From assembly GCA_000756795.1 (NCBI GenBank), contig CCSI01000001.1, positions 907,548 through 971,547 of the forward strand: 64,000 nt of DNA, in the 5' to 3' direction. This document shows positions 18,925-27,971 of the stretch, piece after piece. The translations under genes and the position numbers were made by a program. Each line of letters opens with the position of its first letter. Position 1 is the first letter of the stretch. The notes below the pieces were generated by a model. The model was not told where the DNA came from and did not search any database. It saw only the letters and a program-made list of their open reading frames with translations. Source of the stretch: Qipengyuania vulgaris. GTDB taxonomy: Bacteria; Pseudomonadota; Alphaproteobacteria; Sphingomonadales; Sphingomonadaceae.

Positions 18925-19986
18925 ATGAGCGAAGACATCATCGACCCCGACCTGCCCATCATCGACCCGCACCATCACCTGTGGGACCTGCGTCCGCTGG
19001 TCCCCGCCTTCCCCGAACCGCGGCATGATTTCATCGAGGCAATCGCAGGCGCGGCCTATTACACCTTCGACGAGCTGCAGCAGGACACGCGCGGCGGCCT
19101 CGACGGCGGCCACAAGATCGTCGGCACGGTCTTCATGGAATGCGGCGCTTTCTACGATGCCAGCCGGGGTGACGCGATGAAGAGCGTCGGCGAAGTCGAA
19201 TTCGTCAACGGCGTGGCGGCGCAGGGGGCGAGCGGGCTCTACGGCGATTACCGCCCCTGCGCGGGCATCGTTGGCCATGCGGATTTAACGCTGGGCGATG
19301 CGGTCAAGCCGGTTGTCGAGGCTCTGGTAGCGGCAGGTAACGGGCGTTTTCGCGGCATCCGCCATGCCGCCGCCTGGGATGCCGACCCCGAGGTGCTTGG
19401 CCCTCCCTTCCATGCGCCCGAAGGCCTCTATCGCTCCGATGCCTTCCGCGCCGGTTTCGCCGCCTATGCCGAGCATGGGCTGACCTTCGATGCATGGCTG
19501 CTCGAGCCGCAATTGGGCGACGTGCTGGATCTCGCCAAGGCCTTCCCCGACCAGACCATCGTGCTCGACCATTGCGGCACGCCGCTCGGCATTGCGAGCT
19601 ACAAGGGCAAGCAGCACGAGCATTTCGACCGCTGGCGCGCCTCCATCAAGGCGATTGCCGAATGCGAGAATGTCGTGGTCAAGCTCGGCGGGCTGGCGAT
19701 GGCTTTCTGCGGCCTGCCCGAAGACGGGCCGATGAAGGACCATACATCCGAACACCTCGCCGCGCTGTGGCGGCCCTATATCGAGACCTGCATCGATGGC
19801 TTCGGCGCGGACCGCGCGATGTTCGAATCGAACTATCCGGTCGACCGCTGGGGCGCGAGCTACGAGGTCCTGTGGAATGCCTTCAAGCGCCTCTCGCACA
19901 GCCATTCCGAAAACGAGCGCAAGGCGCTGTTCGCAGGTTCGGCGGCGCGGGTCTACGGGCTCGAGCATCTGCTGGAAGCTACCTGA
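18925..19986 (+). CDS. Amidohydrolase-2 family metal-dependent hydrolase
   Basis: 353 residues. PIIDPHHHLWDLRPL is the N-terminal HxH metal site of the amidohydrolase-2 (PDC-lactonase-like) family; TIVLDHCGTPLG and FESNYPVDRWG supply later His and Asp ligands. Related enzymes hydrolyse lactones or decarboxylate aromatic acids; the substrate here is unknown. It lies before a nitronate monooxygenase on the same strand, 80 bases away. Confidence 0.85.
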   Translation: MSEDIIDPDLPIIDPHHHLWDLRPLVPAFPEPRHDFIEAIAGAAYYTFDELQQDTRGGLDGGHKIVGTVFMECGAFYDASRGDAMKSVGEVEFVNGVAAQGASGLYGDYRPCAGIVGHADLTLGDAVKPVVEALVAAGNGRFRGIRHAAAWDADPEVLGPPFHAPEGLYRSDAFRAGFAAYAEHGLTFDAWLLEPQLGDVLDLAKAFPDQTIVLDHCGTPLGIASYKGKQHEHFDRWRASIKAIAECENVVVKLGGLAMAFCGLPEDGPMKDHTSEHLAALWRPYIETCIDGFGADRAMFESNYPVDRWGASYEVLWNAFKRLSHSHSENERKALFAGSAARVYGLEHLLEAT

Positions 19987-20066
19987 CGTTTACGTAACGT
20001 CACTCTCGACAAGCGCGCAAACGCGCCATACGCCCTGCCGAAATTGCAATTGAGGAGCCTTGCCGC

Positions 20067-21035
20067 ATGACCCTTCCCGCCCCCTTCGACAAGCTGCGCA
20101 TCCCGGTCATCGGCTCGCCGCTGTTCATCGTTTCGGGTCCCGAACTGGTCATCGCGCAATGCAAGGCGGGCATCGTCGGCAGCTTCCCGGCGCTGAACGC
20201 GCGCCCGCAGAGCCAGCTCGACGAGTGGTTGCACCAGATTACCGAGGAACTGTCTGCGCATAACCGCGACAATCCCGACCGTCCGGCAGCGCCCTTCGCG
20301 GTGAACCAGATCGTCCACAGCTCGAACGACCGTATCGAGGCCGATATGGCGACCTGCGCGAAGTGGCAGGTGCCGCTGGTCATCACCTCGCTCGGCGCGC
20401 GCGAGGAAATCTTCAACGCGGTGCGCGGCTGGGGCGGCATCACCATGCACGATGTCATCAACAACCGCTTCGCCCGCAAAGCCATCGAAAAGGGCGCGGA
20501 CGGGCTTATTCCGGTGGCCGCCGGCGCAGGCGGACATGCAGGCACGCTCAGCCCCTTCGCCTTGATGCAGGAAATCCGCGAATGGTTTGACGGGCTGGTA
20601 GCGCTGTCGGGCTCAATCGCGCACGGACGTTCGATCCTCGCAGCCCAGGCGCTGGGTGCGGACTTCGCCTATATCGGCTCGCCCTGGATTGCGACCGAGG
20701 AGGCCAATGCGGTCGACGGCTACAAGCAGGGCATCGTCGAAGGCAGCGCGGATGGCATCGTCTACTCGAACCTCTTCACCGGCGTGCACGGCAATTACCT
20801 GCGCTCCTCCATCGAGAATGCGGGCCTCGATCCCGACGATTTGCCCACCAGCGACCCGTCGAAGATGAATTTCGGCAGTGGTGGCAACACCAAGGCCAAG
20901 GCGTGGAAGGACATTTGGGGCTCTGGCCAGGGCATCGGCACGGTGAAGAGCGTCGGGCCGGTCGAAGACATGGTCGCGCGTCTCGAAGCCGAATACTTCG
21001 CGGCCAAGGAAGCGCTGGCAAGCAAGACCGCCTAG
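20067..21035 (+). CDS. Nitronate monooxygenase
   Basis: 322 residues. An FMN-dependent TIM-barrel enzyme that oxidises alkyl nitronates. Seen: PVIGSPLFIVSGPELVIAQCKAGIVGSFP (N-terminal FMN site), VAAGAGGHAGTLSPFAL (phosphate-binding GGHAG, as in class II nitronate monooxygenases) and SGSIAHGRSILAAQALGADFAYIGSPWIAT. Its stop overlaps the last bases of the convergent AHH gene. Confidence 0.9.
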   Translation: MTLPAPFDKLRIPVIGSPLFIVSGPELVIAQCKAGIVGSFPALNARPQSQLDEWLHQITEELSAHNRDNPDRPAAPFAVNQIVHSSNDRIEADMATCAKWQVPLVITSLGAREEIFNAVRGWGGITMHDVINNRFARKAIEKGADGLIPVAAGAGGHAGTLSPFALMQEIREWFDGLVALSGSIAHGRSILAAQALGADFAYIGSPWIATEEANAVDGYKQGIVEGSADGIVYSNLFTGVHGNYLRSSIENAGLDPDDLPTSDPSKMNFGSGGNTKAKAWKDIWGSGQGIGTVKSVGPVEDMVARLEAEYFAAKEALASKTA

Positions 21036-21553
21036 GCGGCAGCGGCAAAAAGTGTCTCCGCCATGGCGTCGAGTTCGGAGAAGTCGGGCTTTGCCAGCGC
21101 CGGGTCGCGGCGATTGAGGACCAGCCGCCGCGACTGGTCGAGCAGGCGTTTGCGCAAGGCCGATTGCAGCAAGCCGAGACGAAGCAATGCCTCCTCGCCC
21201 GCTTGCTGCGAACACAGCTTCTTGCGGTGCGACCAGCGGCTCTCGATGACGCCGACCCGCTCGATGACCATCGTGTTGTAATCGCGATGGGGCCCTCGGT
21301 GGAGCGGCAGTAGGGTCCGCCAAACCGCTTCGTCACGGGCAGGCAACAGGATGCCGTTGCGGCGGAAATCGTCAAACCCCAGCGCCTCGCGTCCGACCTC
21401 GGAAAAGAGACGCGAAAAGCAGCGACGGGTGAGCAATTGCCTCGGCAGCAGGTGATGCCTTTGCAGCCCGGCATCATGGCCCGGACAGCCGCGCTTGTTC
21501 ACGCTGCGAAACGGCAAAGTGCCGCGCGCCTGGTTCCCGATTGCTCCCCCCAT
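21032..21553 (-). CDS. AHH-domain (HNH/Endo VII superfamily) protein
   Basis: 173 residues from the ATG at 21553 (GTG at 21559 also possible). LQRHHLLPRQLL followed by FDDFRRNGILLPAR and LPLHRGPHRDYNTMV is the AHH pattern of HNH/Endo VII-type nucleases: the paired histidines, the N-x-I-x-L-P core and a final H. In other bacteria the AHH domain is often a toxin tip, but here it is a stand-alone protein with no secretion or repeat domain. Activity unproven. It begins 12 bases after the previous gene on the same strand. Confidence 0.75.
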   Translation of the reverse strand: MGGAIGNQARGTLPFRSVNKRGCPGHDAGLQRHHLLPRQLLTRRCFSRLFSEVGREALGFDDFRRNGILLPARDEAVWRTLLPLHRGPHRDYNTMVIERVGVIESRWSHRKKLCSQQAGEEALLRLGLLQSALRKRLLDQSRRLVLNRRDPALAKPDFSELDAMAETLFAAAA

Positions 21554-21565
21554 CCCCACGCGACG

Positions 21566-22372
21566 CTACATGCGCGACACCTCCACGATGTCGCTATCGG
21601 GCACCGGGCTGAGCGAGTATCGCGCGCCATCTTCGGTAACGAATTCGCGCGCTTCACCGACCCGTCCGGCGCTTACGATGTCATGCACCAGCCGCATCCC
21701 GAGACGTGTCGCAGCCAATCGGTCTTGCGCCAGCGTCGGATGGAAACGAAGCTCCTGCCCGACGAAGAATCCCAGCCCCTCGCTGGCAAACTGCCCCTCT
21801 TCGTCCGCAGCAAAGGATGTCAGCCCCAGCGCCGGGAACGGGCCTCCCTCGGTCCAGCCTTCGACAGACCGGCAGAACAGTTCGGTGGCAGTCGCGCTGC
21901 GGGCCGGGCTCCAACAAATCGCCACCACCCCGTCGAGCCGCCGCGCCATTTTGCAGCCAAGGTCGAGCATGGCGCGCACGATGGGCAGGCTGTTCGCCCC
22001 GTCGGCAAGATGCGGCCCCGGGACCAGCACCATCGCCTCCTTGTCATGCGGGTCGCACTCTGCGCCCAGCGCCACGCGGTGCACCACCTGCGGCACCGCA
22101 ACGCCCGGAGCAGGTGCCATGCCGAGCAGGTCAAAGGTGAGACCGGACATCATCAGTTCGAGCCATTGCCCCGAATAGCCATCGCGACCTTGCGCGGCTT
22201 CCTGAGGGTCGGCGGGACTGCTGGCGGGGTCGTGACTAACCCAGACGAGGTCAAGCGCCTCCACCATTGCCAGCACATCGCTGCGCTGCGGACGTGCACC
22301 AGGTTCGAACAGGAGGTAGAGCCCCTGCGGCGAACGCGCCTCTTCCTTTAGCGATGCCTGTGATGCTGGCAT
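21566..22372 (-). CDS. Uncharacterised protein, weak DUF4261 resemblance
   Basis: 268 residues from the ATG at 22372 (a TTG at 22390 is in frame). Not confidently recognised. The stretch LDGVVAICWSPARSATATELFCRSVEGW followed by GPFPALGLTSF and EGLGFFVGQELRF resembles the ordering of blocks in DUF4261 proteins, but this is from memory. No membrane segment or signal peptide. Twelve bases separate it from the AHH gene, so the two may form an operon. Confidence 0.6.
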   Translation of the reverse strand: MPASQASLKEEARSPQGLYLLFEPGARPQRSDVLAMVEALDLVWVSHDPASSPADPQEAAQGRDGYSGQWLELMMSGLTFDLLGMAPAPGVAVPQVVHRVALGAECDPHDKEAMVLVPGPHLADGANSLPIVRAMLDLGCKMARRLDGVVAICWSPARSATATELFCRSVEGWTEGGPFPALGLTSFAADEEGQFASEGLGFFVGQELRFHPTLAQDRLAATRLGMRLVHDIVSAGRVGEAREFVTEDGARYSLSPVPDSDIVEVSRM

Positions 22373-22478
22373 TCCGCCCGCTTCCCCCAATACAATCCCG
22401 CACTAATTCTTGGCGACTTCCAAAGGCTTCGTCGAGTCTGGATTTGGAAGATTGGTCGGAAACGGCTCAATCCGGTCC

Positions 22479-22964
22479 CTAGAAGATGCCGTCAGCTATG
22501 CCCTGACCCAAGGCCTGACCCATTTCGCGTGCCCTGCCCAGCTCTCGCTCGTCAATTTGCTTGGGCGCAATGATTTCCGCCTCGGTCTGCGCACCGGTGT
22601 CGACAATCATGTGCTCGGCCACCCGCTTCAGCCGCCAGCCCTTGCAGATGCGGTCGATCTGCTTCTGTGCCCACTCGCCATCGCTACCCGCGGCGATAAT
22701 CGTGGCGAAGGGCCGACCGGCGATCTTCATCAACACCGGGTAATAGCAGCGGTCGAACATCTCCTTCATCTCGCCGCTCATGCTGGCGAGGTTTTCGGGG
22801 CAACAGAACAGGTAACCGCCAGCGTCCATCAGATGCTTCGGCTGCACATCCTTCGCGCGCATGATGCGGCAATGATTGCCTGCCCCCTCGAAAGCCGCCT
22901 CGGCAAGGCTTTCGGCACTGCCGGTGCGGCTATGCCAGACAATCAGGAGATATTTGTCAGCCAT
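22479..22964 (-). CDS. Flavodoxin-like NAD(P)H oxidoreductase
   Basis: 161 residues. YLLIVWHSRTGSAESLAEAAFEGA is a flavodoxin-fold start with the FMN phosphate loop (SRTGS). YLFCCPENLASMSGEMKEMFDRCYYP corresponds to the second FMN loop. Probable electron carrier or quinone/NADPH oxidoreductase; partner unknown. The start of recJ lies 81 bases away on the other strand. Confidence 0.8.
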   Translation of the reverse strand: MADKYLLIVWHSRTGSAESLAEAAFEGAGNHCRIMRAKDVQPKHLMDAGGYLFCCPENLASMSGEMKEMFDRCYYPVLMKIAGRPFATIIAAGSDGEWAQKQIDRICKGWRLKRVAEHMIVDTGAQTEAEIIAPKQIDERELGRAREMGQALGQGIADGIF

Positions 22965-23045
22965 GGCCCGAGAAAGCCGCAGGACTGTCGATTGTCAATG
23001 CGGGCGCGCTTGCTGCAAAGGCGCAGGTCGCGGTAGTGGGAGCGG

Positions 23046-24830
23046 ATGGCTTCCACTGCCCTCCCCCAGGTTTTCGGCGTCTCCAACTCGCTCACCGGCC
23101 GCGCATGGCGCTGGCGGGGCGGGAATATGGACCTCGGGCAAGGCCACTTCGGCGATGGCGAGAGCATCGTGCGGCAAATCCTTCTCGCACGCGGTGTCGC
23201 TCCCGAGGATGTGCAGCGCCACCTCTCGCCAACCTTGCGCGATTTCCTGCCCGACCCGTCCGAGTTCAACGACATGGACGCGGCCGCCGACCGGATAGCG
23301 CAGGCGGTGCTCACGAACGAGCGCATAACGGTCTACGGCGATTACGACGTCGACGGCGCGACCAGTTCGGCGCTGCTCATCCGCCTGCTCCGCGATCTGG
23401 GCGTAGAGGCGGACTACTACATCCCCGACCGCCTGCTTGAGGGCTACGGTCCCTCGGGCGAGGCATTGGTCAAGCTGGCCGAGGACGGCTCCAGCCTGAT
23501 TGTCACGGTCGATTGCGGCGCGATGGCACACGAGGCGCTGGCAATGGCGAGCGATGCGGGGGTCGATGTCATCGTGGTCGACCATCACAAATGCTCGCCC
23601 GAATTGCCGCGCGCCGCCGCGCTGGTGAATCCGAACCGGCTCGACGAAAACGACCTCGCAGCGGCACACGGCCATCTGGCAGCGGTCGGGGTGGCTTTCC
23701 TGCTCGCTATCGCCTTGGTCCGTACCCTTCGCGCACAAGACTATTTCGAGGACCGCAAGGAACCCGACCTGTTCGCGTTGCTGGACGTCGTAGCGCTCGG
23801 GACAGTCGCAGACGTCGCCGCGCTGCATGGACTGAACCGTGCCTTCGTGGCGCAGGGTCTCAAGGTCATGGCGCGGCGCGACAATATTGGGATGTCTGCG
23901 CTTATCGATGCCAGCCGGCTTAAGCGCGCTCCGGCCTGTTCGGACCTCGGCTTCGCGCTCGGCCCGCGCATCAATGCCGGAGGTCGCGTGGGCGAATCGA
24001 CGCTGGGTGTGCGCCTGCTCACGACGCAGGACCCTGACGAAGCGCGCGAGATTGCCGCGCAGCTATCCGCTCTCAACGAAGAACGCCGCGCCATCGAGGC
24101 CGAGGTCCAGCAGGCGGCGGAAGAACAGCTTGCCGCGCAACATAACCGCGCTGTGCACGTGGTCGCAGCGAAAGGCTGGCATCCGGGCGTCATCGGCATC
24201 GTTGCCGGACGCATCAAAGAGAAGAGCGGCAAGCCCTCGCTGGTCATCGCGCTCGACGAGAATGGCGAAGGCAAGGGATCTGGCCGATCGGTACCCGGCG
24301 TGGATTTGGGCGCAGCCATCATTCGGGCGCGCGAAGAAGGTCTGCTGGTCAAGGGCGGCGGACACGCCATGGCTGCGGGCCTCACGGTGGCCGAGGACAA
24401 GCTGGAAGCTTTTACCGATTGGCTCGACGCGCATCTGGAAGCGGCAGTGGCCCGCGCCGGACAGAACCGCGAAATGCTGCTCGACATCGCTGTTGCGCCG
24501 GGCGGCCTGACCCCAGACCTCGTCGAAGCGCTCGATGGCGGCGGGCCTTATGGCGTCGGTTGGCCGGGACCGCGCGTCGCCGTTGGCCCCGTGCGCCTCG
24601 TCAAATGCGACATCGTCGGCAACGATCATGTCCGCATCATTGCCAGCGGCGATGACGGCAAGAGCTTCAAGGGAATCGCCTTCCGCGCTGCGGAGAGCGA
24701 AATGGGCCAGGCGCTGCTCCATGCCTCGCGCGGGCGCAGGCTGTGGCTCGCAGGCCGGGTGAAAATCGACGATTGGGGCGCCCGTCCCGCCGCCGAACTG
24801 CATCTCGAAGACGCAGCTTTTGCAGATTGA
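23046..24830 (+). CDS. recJ: Single-stranded-DNA-specific exonuclease RecJ
   Basis: 594 residues. 5'-3' ssDNA exonuclease for recombination and mismatch repair. DHH-family motifs: ITVYGDYDVDGATSSALL (motif I), IVTVDCGA (motif II), VIVVDHHKCSPELP (motif III, DHH), LGTVADVAAL (motif IV) and in the DHHA1 domain VKGGGHAMAAGL. Aspartates and histidines of the Mn/Mg site are intact. Followed by the tRNA-Glu pair. Confidence 0.96.
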   Translation: MASTALPQVFGVSNSLTGRAWRWRGGNMDLGQGHFGDGESIVRQILLARGVAPEDVQRHLSPTLRDFLPDPSEFNDMDAAADRIAQAVLTNERITVYGDYDVDGATSSALLIRLLRDLGVEADYYIPDRLLEGYGPSGEALVKLAEDGSSLIVTVDCGAMAHEALAMASDAGVDVIVVDHHKCSPELPRAAALVNPNRLDENDLAAAHGHLAAVGVAFLLAIALVRTLRAQDYFEDRKEPDLFALLDVVALGTVADVAALHGLNRAFVAQGLKVMARRDNIGMSALIDASRLKRAPACSDLGFALGPRINAGGRVGESTLGVRLLTTQDPDEAREIAAQLSALNEERRAIEAEVQQAAEEQLAAQHNRAVHVVAAKGWHPGVIGIVAGRIKEKSGKPSLVIALDENGEGKGSGRSVPGVDLGAAIIRAREEGLLVKGGGHAMAAGLTVAEDKLEAFTDWLDAHLEAAVARAGQNREMLLDIAVAPGGLTPDLVEALDGGGPYGVGWPGPRVAVGPVRLVKCDIVGNDHVRIIASGDDGKSFKGIAFRAAESEMGQALLHASRGRRLWLAGRVKIDDWGARPAAELHLEDAAFAD

Positions 24831-24853
24831 TTGCAAAAGGCCCAATTGGAGGG

Positions 24854-24882
24854 TTGACGCTTTTCGCAAGCCCGCCTAATTG
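24854..24882 (+). promoter_or_regulatory. Promoter of the tRNA-Glu pair
   Basis: TTGACG (24854-24859), a 17-base spacer and TAATTG (24877-24882). The predicted start near 24889 lies 27 bases before the first tRNA. Good spacing and a strong -35; inferred by eye. Confidence 0.6.
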
Positions 24883-24915
24883 CGCCGCCACGCCACCGAG
24901 CCCCACAGGGGCCGT

Positions 24916-24990
24916 GGCCCGTTCGTCTAGCGGTTAGGACGCGGCCCTTTCACGGCTGAAACACGGGTTCGATTCCCGTACGGGTCACCA
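24916..24990 (+). tRNA. tRNA-Glu (anticodon TTC)
   Basis: 75 bases including encoded CCA. Acceptor arm GGCCCGT/ACGGGTC closes with one G-T pair; the anticodon loop CTTTCAC carries TTC; the T arm has GGTTCGATTCC. All arms fold normally. Confidence 0.97.
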
Positions 24991-25038
24991 TCGGTGGCGT
25001 TATTGCATCTGCAATCCGCACATAGTGCCACATCATGT

Positions 25039-25113
25039 GGCCCGTTCGTCTAGCGGTTAGGACGCGGCCCTTTCACGGCTGAAACACGGGTTCGATTCCC
25101 GTACGGGTCACCA
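25039..25113 (+). tRNA. tRNA-Glu (anticodon TTC), second identical copy
   Basis: Base-for-base identical to the copy at 24916-24990, including CCA. The 48-base spacer is not repeated. No separate promoter is evident, so both are probably cut from one transcript. Confidence 0.97.
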
Positions 25114-25154
25114 CTTCTTCCATGACAATGATATGACAGGACTAGCGCAGGGCG

Positions 25155-26351
25155 ATGCGCCTCGCTAAGCGCCCAATCGCAATGGAAACCCGCCCGTTCC
25201 CCTGGTCCGCCTTCGCTTTGGCGCTCGCGACAGCAATCGGGCTGATGTTGCTCGACCTGCCGGTGCTCCCCATCCTCTTGATGCTGTTCGTCTGGGCCGG
25301 TTCGCTCTGGCTTGTCGGCTCCACCCCGCCGCCGCCCGCTCCCAAGAACACCAACGGCGGCATCTCGCGCGACAATATGGGCGATTTGTTCGAGCATTCC
25401 GAAGCCCCGGTCATCGTGACCGAGAACGGACGCGTCATAATCGCTAACCTCGCCTCGCGCCGCCTGCTTGGTGCGCATATCCTCGGGCAGGACGTAAAGA
25501 TGGCGCTACGCCAACCCGAGGCGGTCGGCCTGCTCGACAGCGATGCGGACGGAGCGGCGGTCATCCGCGGTCTTGCCCGACGTCGCGATATCTGGCGCAT
25601 CAACCGCAAGAAACTCGACGGCGGCCTCGCCATCATCGAGTTCGTCAATAAGACGGCAGAGGCCGACATCAGCCGCGCGCACACCGACTTCGTCGCCAAT
25701 GCCAGCCACGAGTTGCGCACGCCGCTCGCTTCCATCCTCGGCTATGTCGAGACGCTGCGCGATGACATCGACGACCTCGACCCGAAGACGGGCGACAAGT
25801 TCCTCGCCACCATCCAGCGCGAAGGGCGCCGTCTGCAGGACCTTGTCAGCGACCTTATGTCGCTCTCGCGCATCGAAGCCGAGAAGCACGACATTCCGAG
25901 CGAGACGCTCGACCTCGGCAAGCTGGTCGACCGGGCCGCGCGCGATGTCGCTGGCGACCGGGTAGAGCGGCTCGACCTTGAAGCGCATGGCGACTTCAGC
26001 ATTAACGGTGACCAGCAGCAGCTCGAGCAGCTCGTCCGCAATCTCGTCGATAATGCACTGAAATATGGCGACGAAGACAAGATGGTCACCGTGCGCCTCC
26101 AGCCGCAGGGTGAGAAACGCGTGCTTCTTTCGGTTCAGGACCGCGGCGACGGGATTGCCCCGGAACACCTGCCGCACCTCACCCGCCGTTTTTATCGCAC
26201 CGATCCCGGCCGCAGCCGCGCATCGGGCGGGACGGGGCTTGGCCTCGCCATCGTGAAACACATCGTCGAGCGGCACCGCGGCAAGCTGGCTATCGACAGC
26301 ACGCTGGGCGAAGGCACGCGGGTCAAGGTGACGCTTCCGCTCGCCTCCTGA
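25155..26351 (+). CDS. phoR: Phosphate regulon sensor histidine kinase PhoR
   Basis: 398 residues from 25155; the ATG at 25182 (METRPFPWSAF) is an alternative. Two hydrophobic helices near the N-terminus anchor it, followed by a PAS-like region (EHSEAPVIVTENGRVIIANLASRRLLG), the HisKA motif FVANASHELRTPLASILGYVE with the phosphorylated His near residue 187 and an HATPase domain (LVDNALKYG, RDRGDGIAP-like VQDRGDGIAPEHL, GGTGLGLAIVKHIV). It phosphorylates PhoB during phosphate limitation. It lies before the porin, apart from phoB. Confidence 0.92.
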   Translation: MRLAKRPIAMETRPFPWSAFALALATAIGLMLLDLPVLPILLMLFVWAGSLWLVGSTPPPPAPKNTNGGISRDNMGDLFEHSEAPVIVTENGRVIIANLASRRLLGAHILGQDVKMALRQPEAVGLLDSDADGAAVIRGLARRRDIWRINRKKLDGGLAIIEFVNKTAEADISRAHTDFVANASHELRTPLASILGYVETLRDDIDDLDPKTGDKFLATIQREGRRLQDLVSDLMSLSRIEAEKHDIPSETLDLGKLVDRAARDVAGDRVERLDLEAHGDFSINGDQQQLEQLVRNLVDNALKYGDEDKMVTVRLQPQGEKRVLLSVQDRGDGIAPEHLPHLTRRFYRTDPGRSRASGGTGLGLAIVKHIVERHRGKLAIDSTLGEGTRVKVTLPLAS

Positions 26352-26422
26352 CCCGGGCAAACCTCCGGAAATCTGCGCTTTTGCACAGGCTGTACATAGC
26401 CTGCAGACCTATGCGCCTAATG

Positions 26423-26455
26423 TGTCACAAAGCCGTAATAGAGCAGTCATAGAGG
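26423..26455 (+). promoter_or_regulatory. PhoB box upstream of the porin gene
   Basis: Three 11-bp direct repeats in phase: TGTCACAAAGC (26423), CGTAATAGAGC (26434) and AGTCATAGAGG (26445). This matches the PhoB half-site plus A/T-rich spacer organisation. A weaker pair (TGTACATAGCC at 26391, TGCAGACCTAT at 26402) lies upstream. The last repeat ends 36 bases before the porin ATG. Confidence 0.7.
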
Positions 26456-26491
26456 CGACCGCGAACAGTAACCTTGTAAGGGATTCGTCAC

Positions 26492-27844
26492 ATGAAATCG
26501 GCCCTCCGGCTCTCCGTAATCGCCGCTGCCATGAGCTGCACCATCGCAACTCCGGTGTTCGCGCAGGACGCAGCCGCACCCACCGCCGAAGAAGAGCTCG
26601 CCGCAATGCGCGCGCAGCTTCAGGCGCTCACCAGCCGCATCGACCAGCTCGAAACCGAGCTTGAGCAGACGCAGGCTGCCAATTCCGACCAGGACGCCGT
26701 CATCGCGGCCAATGCCGAAGCGGTCGCCAAGCCCGCTCCCGAAGCAATACCCGCCGCCCAGCTCGAGAAGAGCGGCTGGAGCTTCAAGCCGCGTGGCCGC
26801 CTGATGTTTGACGCTGGCACGCTCGGCGCGCCCGAATCGACCGGTGCCGACGACGGTTTCGGCAATGAAGTACGCCGCGCACGTCTTGGCGCTTCGGGCG
26901 ATATCCCGGGCGGGTTCGGCTACAAGTTCGAGCTCGATTTCGCGGGCAACGAAGTGGAAGCCGCCGACGCCATCCTGACTTATGAAGACGGCGATTTCGA
27001 AGTCGTCATCGGTCACCACAACAACTTCCAGTCGCTTGAAGAGCTGACCAGCTCGCTCCACACCAGCTTTATCGAGCGCGCGGCCTTCACCGACGCTTTC
27101 GGTTTCGAGCGCCGCATCGGCCTCTCCGCCAATTACAGTGCGGGCATCGTTCTCGCACAGGCCGGTGTCTTCACCGACAATTTCGACGACACGGGCACGG
27201 ACAACCGCGGTTTCGACGGCCGCCTCGTCGTGATGCCCAAGATGGGTGACACGCAGCTGCACTTCGGTGGCAGCGTCCACTACAACGACCTCGGCGAAGA
27301 TGACGCGACGGTGCGTTATCGCCAGCGTCCGCTCGTCCACTTCACCTCGACCCGCTTCGTGAACACCGGCAACTTCGATGCCGACAGCGAATTCGGTGCA
27401 GGCCTCGAGGCAGCAATGATCTCGGGCCCGTTCCACGCGGTAGCCGAAGGTTACTGGCAGAACGTCGACATGCCGATGCTCGATAACCCGACCTTCTTCG
27501 GCGGCTATGCCGAAGTCGGCTATTTCCTCACCGGCGGAGACACGCGCGGTTACAAGGGCGGCAAGTTCGACCGCACCAAGCCCGCCAATCCGGTCGGTGA
27601 AGGCGGCATGGGTTCGCTCCAGCTGAACCTGCGCTACGACCACCTCGACCTGAATGACGCCGGCATCATCGGCGGCGTACAGAACGGCTACCAGGCTTCG
27701 CTCAATTGGAAGCCGACCGACTACACGCTCTTCAGCGTGAACTATGGCCGGATGGAGTACACCGATTCGGTCCTCCCGACCGCAGATGGCGACACCGATT
27801 ACGGCGTCGATGCCTTCGGTGTGCGCGCACAGGTCGATTTCTGA
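26492..27844 (+). CDS. OprO/OprP-type phosphate-selective porin
   Basis: 450 residues. Signal peptide to about residue 26 (cleavage after TPVFA), then a coiled-coil-like segment (EEELAAMRAQLQALTSRIDQLETELEQT) as in OprP-type porins, then a barrel of alternating aromatic strands beginning FKPRGRLMFDAGTLG and ending in a final Phe (VRAQVDF). Outer-membrane channel for phosphate or polyphosphate. The PhoB box upstream supports the phosphate role. Confidence 0.88.
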   Translation: MKSALRLSVIAAAMSCTIATPVFAQDAAAPTAEEELAAMRAQLQALTSRIDQLETELEQTQAANSDQDAVIAANAEAVAKPAPEAIPAAQLEKSGWSFKPRGRLMFDAGTLGAPESTGADDGFGNEVRRARLGASGDIPGGFGYKFELDFAGNEVEAADAILTYEDGDFEVVIGHHNNFQSLEELTSSLHTSFIERAAFTDAFGFERRIGLSANYSAGIVLAQAGVFTDNFDDTGTDNRGFDGRLVVMPKMGDTQLHFGGSVHYNDLGEDDATVRYRQRPLVHFTSTRFVNTGNFDADSEFGAGLEAAMISGPFHAVAEGYWQNVDMPMLDNPTFFGGYAEVGYFLTGGDTRGYKGGKFDRTKPANPVGEGGMGSLQLNLRYDHLDLNDAGIIGGVQNGYQASLNWKPTDYTLFSVNYGRMEYTDSVLPTADGDTDYGVDAFGVRAQVDF

Positions 27845-27859
27845 GTTCAATGCCGTTAT

Positions 27860-27886
27860 GGGGCCGCTCAAGAGATTCGCGGCCCC
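27860..27886 (+). terminator. Hairpin after the porin gene
   Basis: GGGGCCGC (27860-27867) pairs with GCGGCCCC (27879-27886) around an 11-base loop, 16 bases past the stop. No T-tract, so termination is uncertain. Confidence 0.45.
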
Positions 27887-27895
27887 ACAACGAAA

Positions 27896-27928
27896 GTCAC
27901 ACTCTTGTCGTCAACACGTAACATTATC
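27896..27928 (+). promoter_or_regulatory. PhoB box upstream of pstS
   Basis: Three 11-bp repeats in phase: GTCACACTCTT (27896), GTCGTCAACAC (27907) and GTAACATTATC (27918). The box lies 44 bases before the pstS ATG. Confidence 0.7.
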
Positions 27929-27971
27929 GCGCTCTTGCGCGGCTAGTGGACACCAAAGGGGTACCCTATCA

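Noticed and set aside
24916..25113. tRNA-Glu pair as a phage or island attachment site
   Set aside because: No integrase and no partial tRNA copy nearby; both copies are complete.
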